Source: an uncultured Paracoccaceae bacterium
Lineage (GTDB): Bacteria > Pseudomonadota > Alphaproteobacteria > Rhodobacterales > Rhodobacteraceae
Length of the DNA: 50,218 bases
Assembly (NCBI GenBank): GCA_938028765.1
Contig: CALIZF010000071.1
Span: 1-50,218, forward strand
Direction of reading: 5' to 3'
The number at the start of each line of letters is the position of its first letter. Positions within the stretch are counted from its first letter, which is position 1. Shown piece after piece: positions 26,450 to 35,653 of the stretch. Under the pieces are notes generated by a model. The model had not been told where the DNA came from. It searched no databases and was given only the letters and a program-made list of their open reading frames with translations. The translations under genes were made by a program, and so were the position numbers.

Positions 26450-28012
26450 ATGGCCCATGTGGCGCTTAATCCTGACTTCCGCCGCCTGATCGATGAGCAC
26501 GCCCCCGTGCGGCAGATCGCGCACGGCTGCAGCTTCACCGAAGGCCCCGTCTGGCATCCCACAGAGCATTACCTTCTGTTCAGCGACATGCCCGGCGACG
26601 TGCGCCGCCGGTATGACCGGGCAGGGGTGCGCGAGGTGATGCGGCCCTCGAACAAGGGCAACGGCATGACCTACGACGCGGACCTGAACCTTCTGGTCTG
26701 CGAACACGCCACATCGTCGGTGGCGCGGTTCCGCCCGGACGGCACGCGCGAGGTGCTGGCGAGCCACTTCGAGGGGCGGGAACTGAACAGCCCCAACGAC
26801 ATCTGCGTGAAGTCGGACGGCAGCATCTGGTTCACCGATCCCTGGTACGGCCGGATGCCGGTCTATGGTGTGGAACGCCCGCGGCAGCTGGGCTGGCAGG
26901 GCGTGTTCCGCCTGCCGCCCGGCCACCGGCCGGGCGCCGAGCCGCAGCTGGTGGTGGACCGCTACACCTTCACCCAGCCGAACGGCCTGTGCTTCTCGCC
27001 CGACGAAAGCCGGCTTTACGTCAACGACACCGAACAGGCGAACATCCGTGTCTACGACGTGACCCCGGACGGACGGCTGGCGAACGGGCGCATCTTCGCG
27101 TCGGGCCTGCGCGACAGCCTGTTGCCCGGGGTGCCCGACGGGATGAAATGCGATGCCGAGGGCAATGTCTGGTGCTGCGCGCCGGGGGGGCTCTGGGTCT
27201 ATGCGCCCGACGGGCGGCACATCGGCAAGGTAGCGATCCCCGAACTGCCCGCCAACCTCGCCTGGGGCGGCGAGGACTGGCGGACGCTGTTCGTCTGCGC
27301 CACGACCTCGGTCTACGCCATCCCGGTGAAGGTCGGGCCGCGGCCCGAGCCCTACATGCGGGCGCGGCCGCGGACGGCGGCTGCGCGGGCCGAGGGCGGG
27401 GGCGATGCCCTGCGTCTCGATGCGTCGCGCTGCGCGCTGGTGATCCAGGACATGCAGAACGACGTGGTGATGGAGGGCGGCGCCTTCGCGTCCTCGGGCT
27501 CGCCCGACCACTGCCGCCAGCAGAACGCGATTGCCAATATCGTGCGGCTGGCCGAGGCGTGCCGCGCGCGGGGCGTGCCGGTGATCCATGTCTGGTTCGT
27601 CCGCCGGGCGGACGCGCGCGACATGACGCTGAACGCCCCGCTGTTCGAAGGCTGCGTGGAGGCGAACGCGCTGATCGAGGGCACCTGGGGGGCCGAGCCG
27701 GTGCCGGGGCTCGAGGCGCAGCCGGGCGACCATGTCGTGCGGAAGGCCCGGATGAGCGCCTGGGAGGGCACGCCGCTCGAGCGGATCCTCAAGGCCGAGG
27801 GGCGCGACATCATCATCGAGACCGGCGCCTGGACCAATATGTCGATCGAGCACACCGCGCGCACCGGGGCCGACAAGGGCTATGTCATGGTGATTCCCGA
27901 AGACGGCTGTTCGACGATGAACGCCGACTGGCACCGCGCGTCGATCGACTACGCGATGCAGAACGTGGCGCTGGTGACGACGGTGGATGCGGTGATCGCG
28001 GCGCTGGCCTGA
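26450..28012 (+). CDS. Fusion: SMP-30/gluconolactonase domain + isochorismatase-like domain
   Basis: A 520-residue two-domain enzyme. Residues 1 to about 305 form a six-bladed SMP-30/regucalcin propeller: metal ligands in FTEGPVWHP (Glu), NSPNDICVKSDG (Asn) and FSPDESRLYVND (Asp). After an Ala/Arg-rich linker, residues of about 322-520 form an isochorismatase-type hydrolase with Asp334 (VIQDMQND) and Lys432 of the usual catalytic triad. The position of the nucleophilic cysteine (GxxTNxCxExTAR) is Ser465 in TNMSIEHTAR. A lactone opened by the first domain could pass to an amide or ester hydrolysis by the second. True isochorismatases also lack the cysteine, so activity is not excluded. It ends the uninterrupted 17-gene run. 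Confidence 0.88.
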   Translation: MAHVALNPDFRRLIDEHAPVRQIAHGCSFTEGPVWHPTEHYLLFSDMPGDVRRRYDRAGVREVMRPSNKGNGMTYDADLNLLVCEHATSSVARFRPDGTREVLASHFEGRELNSPNDICVKSDGSIWFTDPWYGRMPVYGVERPRQLGWQGVFRLPPGHRPGAEPQLVVDRYTFTQPNGLCFSPDESRLYVNDTEQANIRVYDVTPDGRLANGRIFASGLRDSLLPGVPDGMKCDAEGNVWCCAPGGLWVYAPDGRHIGKVAIPELPANLAWGGEDWRTLFVCATTSVYAIPVKVGPRPEPYMRARPRTAAARAEGGGDALRLDASRCALVIQDMQNDVVMEGGAFASSGSPDHCRQQNAIANIVRLAEACRARGVPVIHVWFVRRADARDMTLNAPLFEGCVEANALIEGTWGAEPVPGLEAQPGDHVVRKARMSAWEGTPLERILKAEGRDIIIETGAWTNMSIEHTARTGADKGYVMVIPEDGCSTMNADWHRASIDYAMQNVALVTTVDAVIAALA

Positions 28013-28184
28013 GGCGCGGCACGGGGCCGGCGGGCCGCGGCGCCGGCGCGCGCGCCCCAGGGTCCGCGTCCGGGGTCCGGCCGCGGGTCGGCGCGGGGGC
28101 TGGACGCGGTCGGGCGGGCGAGGCAAGTCTGCACGCGGCGGGTCGCCGCGGCGCTCTCGCGGGGCGAAAACGGAAGGGACGGGC

Positions 28185-28934
28185 ATGGCGGGACGGCTGA
28201 CGGGCAAGCGCGCCTTCGTGACGGCGGCAGGGGCGGGAATCGGGCGGGCGGTGGCCGAGGCCTTCGCACGCGAGGGCGCATCGGTCGTGGCGGCCGACAT
28301 CGACGCCGGCGCGCTTGCAACGCTTGCGGGGTGCGAGACGATGCGGCTCGACGTGCGCGACCGCGGCGCGGTGGCGGCGGCGGCGGGGGCAAGCGGGCCG
28401 GTCGATGTGCTGGTCAATGCCGCAGGCTATGTCCACCACGGCACGATCATGGACTGCGACGAGGATGCCTGGGCCTTCTCGGTCGAGCTGAACCTGACGG
28501 CGATGTACCGCGTCACGCGCGCCTTCCTGCCCGGGATGCTGGAGAAGGGCGGGGGCAGCATCGTCAACGTGGCCTCGGCCGTCGGATCGATCCAGGCGGC
28601 GCCCAATCGGTTCGTCTACGGGGCGACGAAGGCGGGTGTGATCGGCCTGACCAAGGCCATCGCCGCCGATTTCGTGAAGCAGGGGATCCGCTGCAACGCG
28701 ATCTGCCCGGGCACGGTGGACAGCCCCAGCCTGCGCGCGCGGATGGCCGCGCTCGGCGCAACGCTGCCCGGCGGCGTGGCCGAGGCCGAGGCGCTGTTCC
28801 TCGCGCGCCAGCCCTCGGGGCGCCTCGGCACCCCGGCCGAGATCGCGGCGCTCGCGGTCTATCTGGCGTCGGACGAGTCGAGCTTCACCACCGGCACCAC
28901 GCATGTCATCGACGGCGGCTGGTCGAACACCTGA
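28185..28934 (+). CDS. Short-chain dehydrogenase, 2-keto-3-deoxy-L-fuconate dehydrogenase-like
   Basis: A 249-residue classical SDR: TAAGAGIGRA (cofactor loop, TxxxGxG), ADIDAG (acidic end of strand 2, suggesting NAD), NAAG, Ser in VNVASAVGS and YxxxK in FVYGATKAG. It most recalls the SDR branch containing 2-keto-3-deoxy-L-fuconate dehydrogenase and BDH2. The 172-base gap before it is a GC-rich stretch in which I see no signal, so it may have its own promoter or be a continuation of the operon. An FAH-family gene follows after 10 bases. Confidence 0.87.
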   Translation: MAGRLTGKRAFVTAAGAGIGRAVAEAFAREGASVVAADIDAGALATLAGCETMRLDVRDRGAVAAAAGASGPVDVLVNAAGYVHHGTIMDCDEDAWAFSVELNLTAMYRVTRAFLPGMLEKGGGSIVNVASAVGSIQAAPNRFVYGATKAGVIGLTKAIAADFVKQGIRCNAICPGTVDSPSLRARMAALGATLPGGVAEAEALFLARQPSGRLGTPAEIAALAVYLASDESSFTTGTTHVIDGGWSNT

Positions 28935-28944
28935 GGAGAACACG

Positions 28945-29790
28945 ATGAAACTGTTGCGCTGGGGCCCTGCCGGGGCGGAACGGCCCGGGATGCTGGATGA
29001 GGCCGGGGTGGCGCGCGACCTGACGGGCCTCGTGCCGGACATCGCGGGGGCTGTCCTGTCGGACGCAGGGCTTGCGATGCTGCGCGCGCTCGATCCCGCC
29101 GCGCTGCCGGCGGTGCCCGAAGGCGCGCGGCTCGGCCCCTGCGTGGGCGGGATCGGCAAGTGCATCTGCATCGGGCTGAACTATTCCGACCACGCGGCCG
29201 AGACGGGGGCGCAGGTGCCGCCCGAGCCGATCGCGTTCATGAAGGCGACCAGCGCCATCTGCGGGCCGGACGATCCTATCGTGATCCCCCGGGGTTCGCA
29301 GAAGACCGACTGGGAGGTGGAGCTGGCCGTGGTGATCGGCACCCGCGCGAAGTATGTCAGCGAGGCCGACGCGCTGGCCCATGTCGCCGGCTATGCCGTG
29401 ATGAACGACGTGAGCGAGCGCGCCTTCCAGATCGAGCGTGCGGGCCAGTGGACGAAGGGCAAGAGCTGCGACAACTTCGGCCAGCTCGGCCCCTGGCTGG
29501 TGACGCGCGATGCGGTGCCCGATCCGCAGGCGCTGGACATGTGGCTGACGGTCAACGGCCAGACCATGCAGAAGGGATCGACCCGCACGATGGTCTACGG
29601 GGTGGCGCACCTCGTCAGCTACCTTTCGCAGTTCTTCACCCTGCATCCGGGCGACGTGATCTCGACCGGGACGCCGCCGGGCGTCGGCATGGGGATGAAG
29701 CCGCCACGGTGGCTCGCGCCCGGCGACGTGGTGGAACTGGGCATCTCAGGACTGGGGCAGCAGCGCCAGCGGGTGATCGCGGATGCCTGA
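28945..29790 (+). CDS. FAH-family hydrolase, 2,4-diketo-3-deoxy-L-fuconate hydrolase-like
   Basis: A 281-residue member of the fumarylacetoacetate hydrolase fold. The N-terminal MKLLRWGPAGAERPGMLD is followed by the catalytic domain with IGLNYSDHAAETG, WEVELAVVIG (metal-binding Glu residues), NDVSERAFQ, KSCDNFGQLGPWLV and ISTGTPPGVGMGMKPP. The branch includes diketo-deoxy-fuconate hydrolases and enzymes often called ureidoglycolate lyase; it is not a true fumarylacetoacetase. AGGAG six bases before the ATG at 28945 sets the start. Its end overlaps the next SDR by eight bases. Products of this class are pyruvate plus a short acid. Confidence 0.87.
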   Translation: MKLLRWGPAGAERPGMLDEAGVARDLTGLVPDIAGAVLSDAGLAMLRALDPAALPAVPEGARLGPCVGGIGKCICIGLNYSDHAAETGAQVPPEPIAFMKATSAICGPDDPIVIPRGSQKTDWEVELAVVIGTRAKYVSEADALAHVAGYAVMNDVSERAFQIERAGQWTKGKSCDNFGQLGPWLVTRDAVPDPQALDMWLTVNGQTMQKGSTRTMVYGVAHLVSYLSQFFTLHPGDVISTGTPPGVGMGMKPPRWLAPGDVVELGISGLGQQRQRVIADA

Positions 29791-30526
29791 GGATTTCGCA
29801 GGGCAGGTCGCCGTCGTCACCGGCGGCGCGCAGGGGATCGGGTTCGCGGTGGCGCGCCGGCTGCACGCGGGCGGGGCCGCAGTGGTGCTGTGGGACGCGG
29901 ACGGGGCGCTGGCGGTCGAGGCGGCCGGCGCCCTCGGCGACAGGGCGGACGCGGCACAGGTGGATGTGACCGACGCTGCGGCGGTCGAGAAGCTGGCCCG
30001 CGCCACCGCGGCCAAGCACGGGCGGATCGACATCCTCGTGAACTCGGCCGGGATCGCGGGGACGAACGGGCCGGTCGTGACCTATCCGGTCGAGGAATGG
30101 CACCGGATCGTCGCGGTCAACCTTCACGGGACGTTCCACGTCTGCCGGGCGGTGCTGCCCTTCATGGTGCAACGGGGCTATGGGCGGGTGGTCAATATCG
30201 CCTCGATCGCCGGCAAGGAGGGAAACCCCAACGCCGGCGCCTATTCGGCCAGCAAGGCCGGTGTGATCGCGCTGACCAAGACGCTCGGCAAGGAACACGC
30301 GGGCCAGGACATCGCGGTCAACTGCGTCACGCCTGCTGCGGCGCGCACGCGCATCTTCGACCAGATGGCGCAGAGCCACATCGACTACATGCTGTCGAAG
30401 ATCCCGCGCGGCCGCTTCGTCGAGGTGGACGAGATCGCCGCGATGATCGGCTGGATGTGCAGCCGCGAGAACAGCTTCACCACCGGCGCGGTGTTCGACC
30501 TGTCGGGCGGCCGGGCGACCTACTAG
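29783..30526 (+). CDS. Short-chain dehydrogenase/reductase
   Basis: A 247-residue SDR with VVTGGAQGIGFAVARRL (cofactor loop), LWDAD (acidic, NAD-type), LVNSAGIAG, Ser in VNIASIAGKEG and YSASKAGVIALTK (catalytic Tyr and Lys). The C-terminus FTTGAVFDLSGGRATY is standard for the family. It overlaps the FAH-family gene by eight bases, so the two are cotranslated. The substrate is unknown; oxidation of a hydroxyl in the same pathway is likely. Confidence 0.88.
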   Translation: MPEDFAGQVAVVTGGAQGIGFAVARRLHAGGAAVVLWDADGALAVEAAGALGDRADAAQVDVTDAAAVEKLARATAAKHGRIDILVNSAGIAGTNGPVVTYPVEEWHRIVAVNLHGTFHVCRAVLPFMVQRGYGRVVNIASIAGKEGNPNAGAYSASKAGVIALTKTLGKEHAGQDIAVNCVTPAAARTRIFDQMAQSHIDYMLSKIPRGRFVEVDEIAAMIGWMCSRENSFTTGAVFDLSGGRATY

Positions 30527-30648
30527 CGGCGTCGGCTTCGGCAACGTCGGCAGCGCCGGCGCCCAGGCCGGTCCGAGCCGTCGCGCTGCGGCGGTGCCGG
30601 CCGGTGCGGGGCGAGACGCGTGACGAGGCGGGCGGGGGCGTTACCGAA

Positions 30649-30666
30649 CTGTCGCGGACCTGTCGC
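30649..30666 (+). promoter_or_regulatory. Pho box upstream of ugpB
   Basis: CTGTCGC-GGAC-CTGTCGC is a pair of seven-base direct repeats spaced by four bases, the PhoB box layout (CTGTCAT-N4-CTGTCAT). It lies 60 bases before ugpB, the operon classically induced by phosphate starvation. A weaker half-site-like GTTAC precedes it at about 30640. The AT content is low compared with the E. coli consensus. Confidence 0.7.
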
Positions 30667-30726
30667 ATGGGCTTCAAGCGGTGCCGGTATCCGGCTGCGG
30701 TCATTCCGCCACCTTCGGAGGTTTCC

Positions 30727-32055
30727 ATGCTCAGCCGTCGCGTGCTTCTCGGCACGACCCTTGCCGCCCTGATGGCGGCCCCGACTGTCCATGCCCAGAC
30801 CCGCACCCCCATCGAGATGTGGATCGGCGTGACCGGTCCCGCGCAGGACCTGCTGATCGCCTTTGGCGACGAGTTCAACGCCAGCCAGGACAAGTATCAG
30901 GTCACCGTCAGCTTCAAGGGCCAGTATCCCGAACAGCGCGCGGCCGCCATCGCCGCGTTCCGCGCGGGCAACCCGCCCCACATCATGCAGATGTTCGACG
31001 CCGGCACCGGCGACATGTTCGCCGCGCGCGACGCCGTGATCCCGGTGTCCGAAGTCTATGCCCGCGCCGGCCTGTCGTTCGACCCCTCGATCTTCCTCGC
31101 CCCTGCCGCGGGCTATTACGGCGCGGCTGACGGCACGCTGTTCAGCCAGCCGCTGAACGTCTCGACCGCGGTGATGTTCTACAACAAGGCCGCGTTCGAG
31201 AAGGCGGGGCTGAACCCCGACGCGCCGCCCGCCACCTGGCCCGAATTGATCGAGGCCACCGGCAAGCTGGTCGCCGCCGGCCAGCCCTGCGGGATGACCT
31301 CGACCTGGATCTCGTGGATCATGCTCGAACAGATGTCGGCGATCCACGACACGCCGATCGGCACGCTGAACAACGGCCGCGACGGACTTGGGGCCGAACT
31401 GACGTTCGATAACCCGCTGCAGGCGCGCATCGTCTCGACCCTGGCCGAGATGCAGAAGGACAAGCGGTTCGACTACGGCGGGCGGTCGAACGACGCCGCG
31501 GCCAAGTTCATCTCGGGCGAATGCGCGATCCTGCTGCAGTCCTCGGGCGGCCATGCCTCGATCGCCCGCGACCTCGGCGCGCCCTTCGGCGTGGCGCCGC
31601 TGCCCTATTGGCCCGACCTGATCGCCGAACCCAAGAATTCGATCATCGGCGGCGCCTCGCTGTGGGTGTTCAACGCCCCCGGCCGCACCGACGACGAAAT
31701 CAAGGGCGTGGCCGAGTTCCTGTCCTACCTGTCCTCGACCGACGTGCTGACGCGGTTTGCCAAGGGCACAGGTTTCCTGCCGGCGACGAACGCAGCCTTC
31801 GCGGCGATGACGGCCGAGGGCTTCTTCGCCGCGAACCCCGGCCGCGACGTGCCGGTGCTGCAGCTGACGCGCGGCACGCCCTCGGACAACTCCAAGGGTT
31901 ACCGCTTCGGCCGCTGGACCGAGATCCGCGACTTCTACCACGAGGAAGTCGAAAAGGCGCTGCAGGGTGCGCAGACCGCCGAACAGGCGCTGAAGAACGC
32001 CGTCGCCCGCGGGAACGAGGCGCTGCGCGCCTTCGAGCGGACCGCGACGAACTGA
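30727..32055 (+). CDS. ugpB: sn-glycerol-3-phosphate ABC transporter, periplasmic binding protein
   Basis: A 442-residue binding protein with a signal peptide (residues 1-24, cleavage after VHAQ). It aligns by eye along its length with E. coli Ugp[71 protein letters not shown] and the ending AVERGN-like [13 protein letters not shown]. It captures glycerol-3-phosphate or its diesters in the periplasm. GGAGG five bases upstream fixes the ATG at 30727. First gene of ugpBAEC and preceded by a Pho box. Confidence 0.93.
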   Translation: MLSRRVLLGTTLAALMAAPTVHAQTRTPIEMWIGVTGPAQDLLIAFGDEFNASQDKYQVTVSFKGQYPEQRAAAIAAFRAGNPPHIMQMFDAGTGDMFAARDAVIPVSEVYARAGLSFDPSIFLAPAAGYYGAADGTLFSQPLNVSTAVMFYNKAAFEKAGLNPDAPPATWPELIEATGKLVAAGQPCGMTSTWISWIMLEQMSAIHDTPIGTLNNGRDGLGAELTFDNPLQARIVSTLAEMQKDKRFDYGGRSNDAAAKFISGECAILLQSSGGHASIARDLGAPFGVAPLPYWPDLIAEPKNSIIGGASLWVFNAPGRTDDEIKGVAEFLSYLSSTDVLTRFAKGTGFLPATNAAFAAMTAEGFFAANPGRDVPVLQLTRGTPSDNSKGYRFGRWTEIRDFYHEEVEKALQGAQTAEQALKNAVARGNEALRAFERTATN

Positions 32056-32122
32056 CGCCCGCCTGATGCCATCGCCCCGTCCCCGGCCGCCCGGGGGCGG
32101 GGCTTCCGCACTGCAGGACCCC

Positions 32123-33004
32123 ATGCGCCGCAAGGTTATCTTCCGCAACCGCTGGCTGCCCTATCTGCTGCTTGCGCCGCAGCTTGGCGTCACGCTGGTG
32201 TTCTTCATCTGGCCGTCGCTGCAGGCGGTTTGGCAGTCCTTCCTGCGCGAGGACATGTTCGGCCTGTCGTCCACCTTCGTGTGGTTCGACAACTACCGCG
32301 TCGTGCTGGCCGATCCTGGCTACATGGCGGCCGTGCGGCGGACCGCGGTCTTTTCGGTCGCGGTGGCGCTGGCGGCGCTCATGCCGGCGCTGCTTCTGGC
32401 GGTGATGGTGGACCGGATGCTGAAGGGGGTGGCCTTCTGGCGAACGATCCTCGTGCTGCCCTATGCCATTGCGCCGGCCGTCGCGGGGGTGCTGTTCCTC
32501 TTCATGTTCAACCCCTCGGTCGGGGTGGTGGCGCGGATGCTGACCGCGGCGGGGGTGGACTGGAACCCGCGGCTCGACGGCACGGATGCCATGATCCTCG
32601 TGGTGCTGGCCGCGGCCTGGAAGCAGATCAGCTACAATTTCCTGTTCTTCCTGGCCGGCCTGCAGGCGATTCCGAAATCCTTGCTGGAAGCCGCGGCGAT
32701 CGACGGGGCGGGCGGCTGGACCCGGTTCCGCACCATCGTGCTGCCGCTTCTGTCGCCGGTCACGTTCTTTCTCGTCACGGTGAACGTGGTCTACGCCTTC
32801 TTCGACACCTTCGGGGTGATCCATGCCGTCACCCAGGGCGGCCCCGCCAAGGCGACCGAGATCCTCGTCTACAAGGCGTGGTACGACGGCATCATCGCCA
32901 CCGACTTCGGCCGCTCCGCGGCGCAGTCCGTGATCCTCATGATCGTCGTCATCGCGCTGACGGCGGTGCAGTTCCGCTACATCGACCGCCGGGTGCAGTA
33001 CTGA
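32123..33004 (+). CDS. ugpA: sn-glycerol-3-phosphate ABC transporter permease UgpA
   Basis: A 293-residue permease with six membrane helices, matching Ugp[65 protein letters not shown] and the coupling loop [15 protein letters not shown]. The ATG at 32123 (AGGA upstream) gives the normal 293-295 residues; an ATG at 32066 would add a Pro-rich stretch without support. It overlaps ugpE by one base. Confidence 0.92.
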   Translation: MRRKVIFRNRWLPYLLLAPQLGVTLVFFIWPSLQAVWQSFLREDMFGLSSTFVWFDNYRVVLADPGYMAAVRRTAVFSVAVALAALMPALLLAVMVDRMLKGVAFWRTILVLPYAIAPAVAGVLFLFMFNPSVGVVARMLTAAGVDWNPRLDGTDAMILVVLAAAWKQISYNFLFFLAGLQAIPKSLLEAAAIDGAGGWTRFRTIVLPLLSPVTFFLVTVNVVYAFFDTFGVIHAVTQGGPAKATEILVYKAWYDGIIATDFGRSAAQSVILMIVVIALTAVQFRYIDRRVQY

Positions 33005-33855
33005 TGCACAGCCTCCACGACCGCACCCCGTGGCTTGCGCTGATCGTGATCGGCGCGGGGATCGTGCTGACGCTCTTTCCGGTGTGGATCGCCTTCACGG
33101 CATCCACCCTGCCGCCGCAGGCGATCGCGAGGGGAGATCTTCTGCTGCCGGGAGCCGAGGGGGCCGCGACCTATCGCACCATCCTGTTCGAAGGCGCCCG
33201 CACCTCGCGCATGGCGGCGCCGCCGGTGTCGGGCCTTCTGTGGAACAGCCTGATCATGGCGCTGGTGATCGCGGCGGGGAAGATCGCGATCTCCGTCATC
33301 TCGGCCTATGCGGTGGTGTTCTTCAGCTTCCCCGGCCGGATGCTGGCGTTCTGGACGATCTTCATCACGCTGATGCTGCCGGTCGAGGTGCGCATCGTGC
33401 CGACCTATCAGGTGGTGGCGGGCCTCGGGATGCTGAACACCTATGCCGGGCTGACCGTGCCGCTGATCGCCTCCGCCACGGCGACGCTCCTGTTCCGGCA
33501 GTTCTTTCTGACCATCCCGGACGAGCTGGTGGAGGCCGCGAAGGTGGACGGCGCGGGGCCGATGCGGTTCTTCCTCGACACCGTCCTGCCGCTGTCGCGG
33601 ACGAACATCGCGGCCCTCTTTGTCATCCTCTTCATCTACGGCTGGAACCAGTATCTCTGGCCGCTGCTGATCACGACGCGGGCCGACATGGATACGATCG
33701 TGATCGGCATCACCAAGATGATCGGCGCGGGCGATGCGCTGACCGACTGGAACCTTGTTATGGCGACCACGGTCCTTGCCATCCTGCCGCCCGCGCTCGT
33801 CGTGCTGGCGATGCAGCGGCAGTTCGTGAAGGGCCTTGTGGACACGGAGAAATAG
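33004..33855 (+). CDS. ugpE: sn-glycerol-3-phosphate ABC transporter permease UgpE
   Basis: A 283-residue permease with six membrane helices. The family blocks are LWNSLIMALVIAAGKIAIS, YAVVFFSFPGR, LMLPVEVRIVPTYQVV, the EAA loop EAAKVDGAGPMRFFLDTVLP and YGWNQYLWPLLITT. Length equals E. coli UgpE (about 281). It starts within the ugpA stop (TGATG) and is followed directly by ugpC. Confidence 0.93.
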   Translation: MHSLHDRTPWLALIVIGAGIVLTLFPVWIAFTASTLPPQAIARGDLLLPGAEGAATYRTILFEGARTSRMAAPPVSGLLWNSLIMALVIAAGKIAISVISAYAVVFFSFPGRMLAFWTIFITLMLPVEVRIVPTYQVVAGLGMLNTYAGLTVPLIASATATLLFRQFFLTIPDELVEAAKVDGAGPMRFFLDTVLPLSRTNIAALFVILFIYGWNQYLWPLLITTRADMDTIVIGITKMIGAGDALTDWNLVMATTVLAILPPALVVLAMQRQFVKGLVDTEK

Positions 33856-34911
33856 ATGGCGACCGTCGGCATCCGCGCGGTGCGCAAGCGCTTCGGCGGC
33901 AACGAGGTGATCCGCGGCATCGACTGCGATGTGGCGGATGGCGAGCTTCTGGTGATGCTCGGCCCGTCGGGCTGCGGCAAGTCCACGCTTCTGCGGATGG
34001 TGGCGGGGCTCGAGCCGATCAGCGGCGGCGAGGTGGCGATCGGTGGCCGCGTCGTCAACGCGGTCGAGCCGAAGGACCGCAACATCGCGATGGTGTTCCA
34101 GAACTACGCGCTCTACCCGCACATGAGCGTGTTCGACAACATGGCCTACGGCCTGCGCATCCGCGGCCTGCCGAAGGCCGAGATCGCCGGCCGGGTCCGA
34201 GCGGCGGCGGAGATGCTGGAGCTTGCGCCCTTCCTCGACCGGCGGCCGAAGGACCTGTCGGGCGGCCAGCGCCAGCGGGTGGCGATGGGGCGTGCGATCG
34301 TGCGGGAACCCGACGTGTTCCTGTTCGACGAACCGCTGTCGAACCTCGACGCCAAGCTGCGCACCCAGATGCGGGTCGAGATCAAGCGGCTGCAGACGCG
34401 CATGGGGGTGACCAGCCTCTACGTCACCCACGACCAGGTCGAGGCGATGACGCTGGCCGACCGCATCATGGTGATGAACGCGGGCCTGGCCGAACAGGTG
34501 GGCACCCCGGCAGAGGTCTATGCCCGGCCGGCCTCGGTCTTCGTCGCGGGCTTCATCGGCGCGCCGCCGATGAACCTCGTCCCCGTGCAGGTCGGGGGCG
34601 GCAGCGCGATCCTGCCCGACGGGGCGCGGCTGGCGCTGCCGGCCGGCGCGGGGCAGGGCGCGCGGGCGGCGACGCTGGGGATCCGGCCCGAACACCTGCA
34701 GCCCGATCCGCTCGGCCCCGTGCGGATGACGGTCGATCTGGTCGAGGCGCTGGGCGCCGACACGGTCGTGCACGGCCGGCTGGCGGGCGGGACGGTCCTG
34801 CTGGCGCGGCTGCCCGGCGATGCGGCTGTGCGAGCGGGCGACGCGCTGGCGCTGGCCGCCCCGCCCGAGGCGCTGCACCTCTTCGACCCCGGCACCGGGC
34901 GGCGGATCTGA
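33856..34911 (+). CDS. ugpC: sn-glycerol-3-phosphate ABC transporter ATPase UgpC
   Basis: A 351-residue ATPase that powers UgpBAE. Walker [10 protein letters not shown] starts at residue 36, the signature [14 protein letters not shown] at 134, Walker B ends in FDEP with Asp158, and the switch histidine is in [10 protein letters not shown]. The C-terminal TOBE-type regulatory region ([25 protein letters not shown]) resembles MalK/UgpC. It ends directly against the convergent rutR gene with no spacer. No ugpQ phosphodiesterase gene follows. Confidence 0.92.
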   Translation: MATVGIRAVRKRFGGNEVIRGIDCDVADGELLVMLGPSGCGKSTLLRMVAGLEPISGGEVAIGGRVVNAVEPKDRNIAMVFQNYALYPHMSVFDNMAYGLRIRGLPKAEIAGRVRAAAEMLELAPFLDRRPKDLSGGQRQRVAMGRAIVREPDVFLFDEPLSNLDAKLRTQMRVEIKRLQTRMGVTSLYVTHDQVEAMTLADRIMVMNAGLAEQVGTPAEVYARPASVFVAGFIGAPPMNLVPVQVGGGSAILPDGARLALPAGAGQGARAATLGIRPEHLQPDPLGPVRMTVDLVEALGADTVVHGRLAGGTVLLARLPGDAAVRAGDALALAAPPEALHLFDPGTGRRI

Positions 34912-35523
34912 TCAGGGTGCCAGCACACGGGTGAAGTGATGCATCAGGTGGCGCTCGGCCTCTTCCCAGGGGTCGCCGTCGATCAGCGCCTGCACCTGCA
35001 CCTCGAAATCGGCATAGTGCTGCGTCAGCGCCCAGACCGACATGATGAGGTGCACGGGGTGGACCGGCGCGATCCGGCCCTCGGCCTGCCACCGGCGGAT
35101 GACCGCCGCCTTCTCGGCGACCAGCGCGCGCAGCTCGCCGGCCAGCACCGGTCCCATGCGCGGCGCGCCCTGCAGGATCTCGTTGGCGAAGAGGCGGCTT
35201 TCGCGCGACCGCTCGCGGCTCATGGCAAGCTTGGCGCGGACATAGGCGAGGATCTCGGCCAGCGGCTCGCCCGCGGGGTCGATGGCGCGCAGCGGGGCAA
35301 GCCAGTCGGCCATCAGGTCGGCCAGCAGCGCCTCGTGGATCGCCTCCTTCGAGGGGAAGTAGTAGAGCACATTGGGCTTCGACAGCCCCGCCGCCTCGGC
35401 GATCTGGTCGAGCGTCGCGCCGCGGAAGCCCTGCGCGGCGAAAACGTCGAGCGCGGCGGCCATGATCGCGTCGCGGTTGCGGGTCTGGATGCGGGTGCGG
35501 GGGCGTCGGCTGGCCGTCGTCAT
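34912..35523 (-). CDS. rutR: RutR, TetR-type repressor of pyrimidine degradation
   Basis: A 203-residue TetR-family regulator. The DNA-binding domain shows ALDVFAAQGFRGATLDQIAE and AGLSKPNVLYYFPSKEAIHE; the ligand domain has DWLAPLRAI, LAMSRERSRESRLFANEIL, GAPRMGP, IAPVHPVHLIMSVWALTQHYADF. These match E. coli RutR (SKTNLLYYFPSKEAL, ASTQHYADF) throughout. RutR binds uracil and releases TTGACCANNTGGTCAA operators; such boxes are found at 39047 and, weaker, at 671. The start at 35523 is taken from the family length. It is convergent with ugpC and divergent from the aminotransferase gene. I see no RutR box in its own upstream region. Confidence 0.9.
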   Translation of the reverse strand: MTTASRRPRTRIQTRNRDAIMAAALDVFAAQGFRGATLDQIAEAAGLSKPNVLYYFPSKEAIHEALLADLMADWLAPLRAIDPAGEPLAEILAYVRAKLAMSRERSRESRLFANEILQGAPRMGPVLAGELRALVAEKAAVIRRWQAEGRIAPVHPVHLIMSVWALTQHYADFEVQVQALIDGDPWEEAERHLMHHFTRVLAP

Positions 35524-35576
35524 GGGGCGCAGGATGCACCGAACCGCTGCGGGCGGAAAGGGTGGGCGGCCCGCGC

Positions 35577-35604
35577 TTGACTGCCCCCGCCGCTCTGATA
35601 GCGT
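35577..35604 (+). promoter_or_regulatory. Candidate promoter of the beta-alanine aminotransferase gene
   Basis: TTGACT (35577-35582), a 16-base spacer and TAGCGT (35599-35604) lie 49 bases before the start codon. The same arrangement TTGACC-N16-TAGCGT occurs before the ureidopropionase gene at 39014. There is no RutR box here. Confidence 0.45.
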
Positions 35605-35653
35605 CGCGGGAACCGCTAGGCCCGGCCGCCCGCGGCGGCCCAAGGAGACGTCC

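Noticed and set aside
28945..29790. Fumarylacetoacetase of tyrosine degradation
   Set aside because: The length (281 aa) and the N-terminal MKLLRWGPAG block fit the small FAH branch of diketo-acid hydrolases; no tyrosine-degradation genes are nearby.
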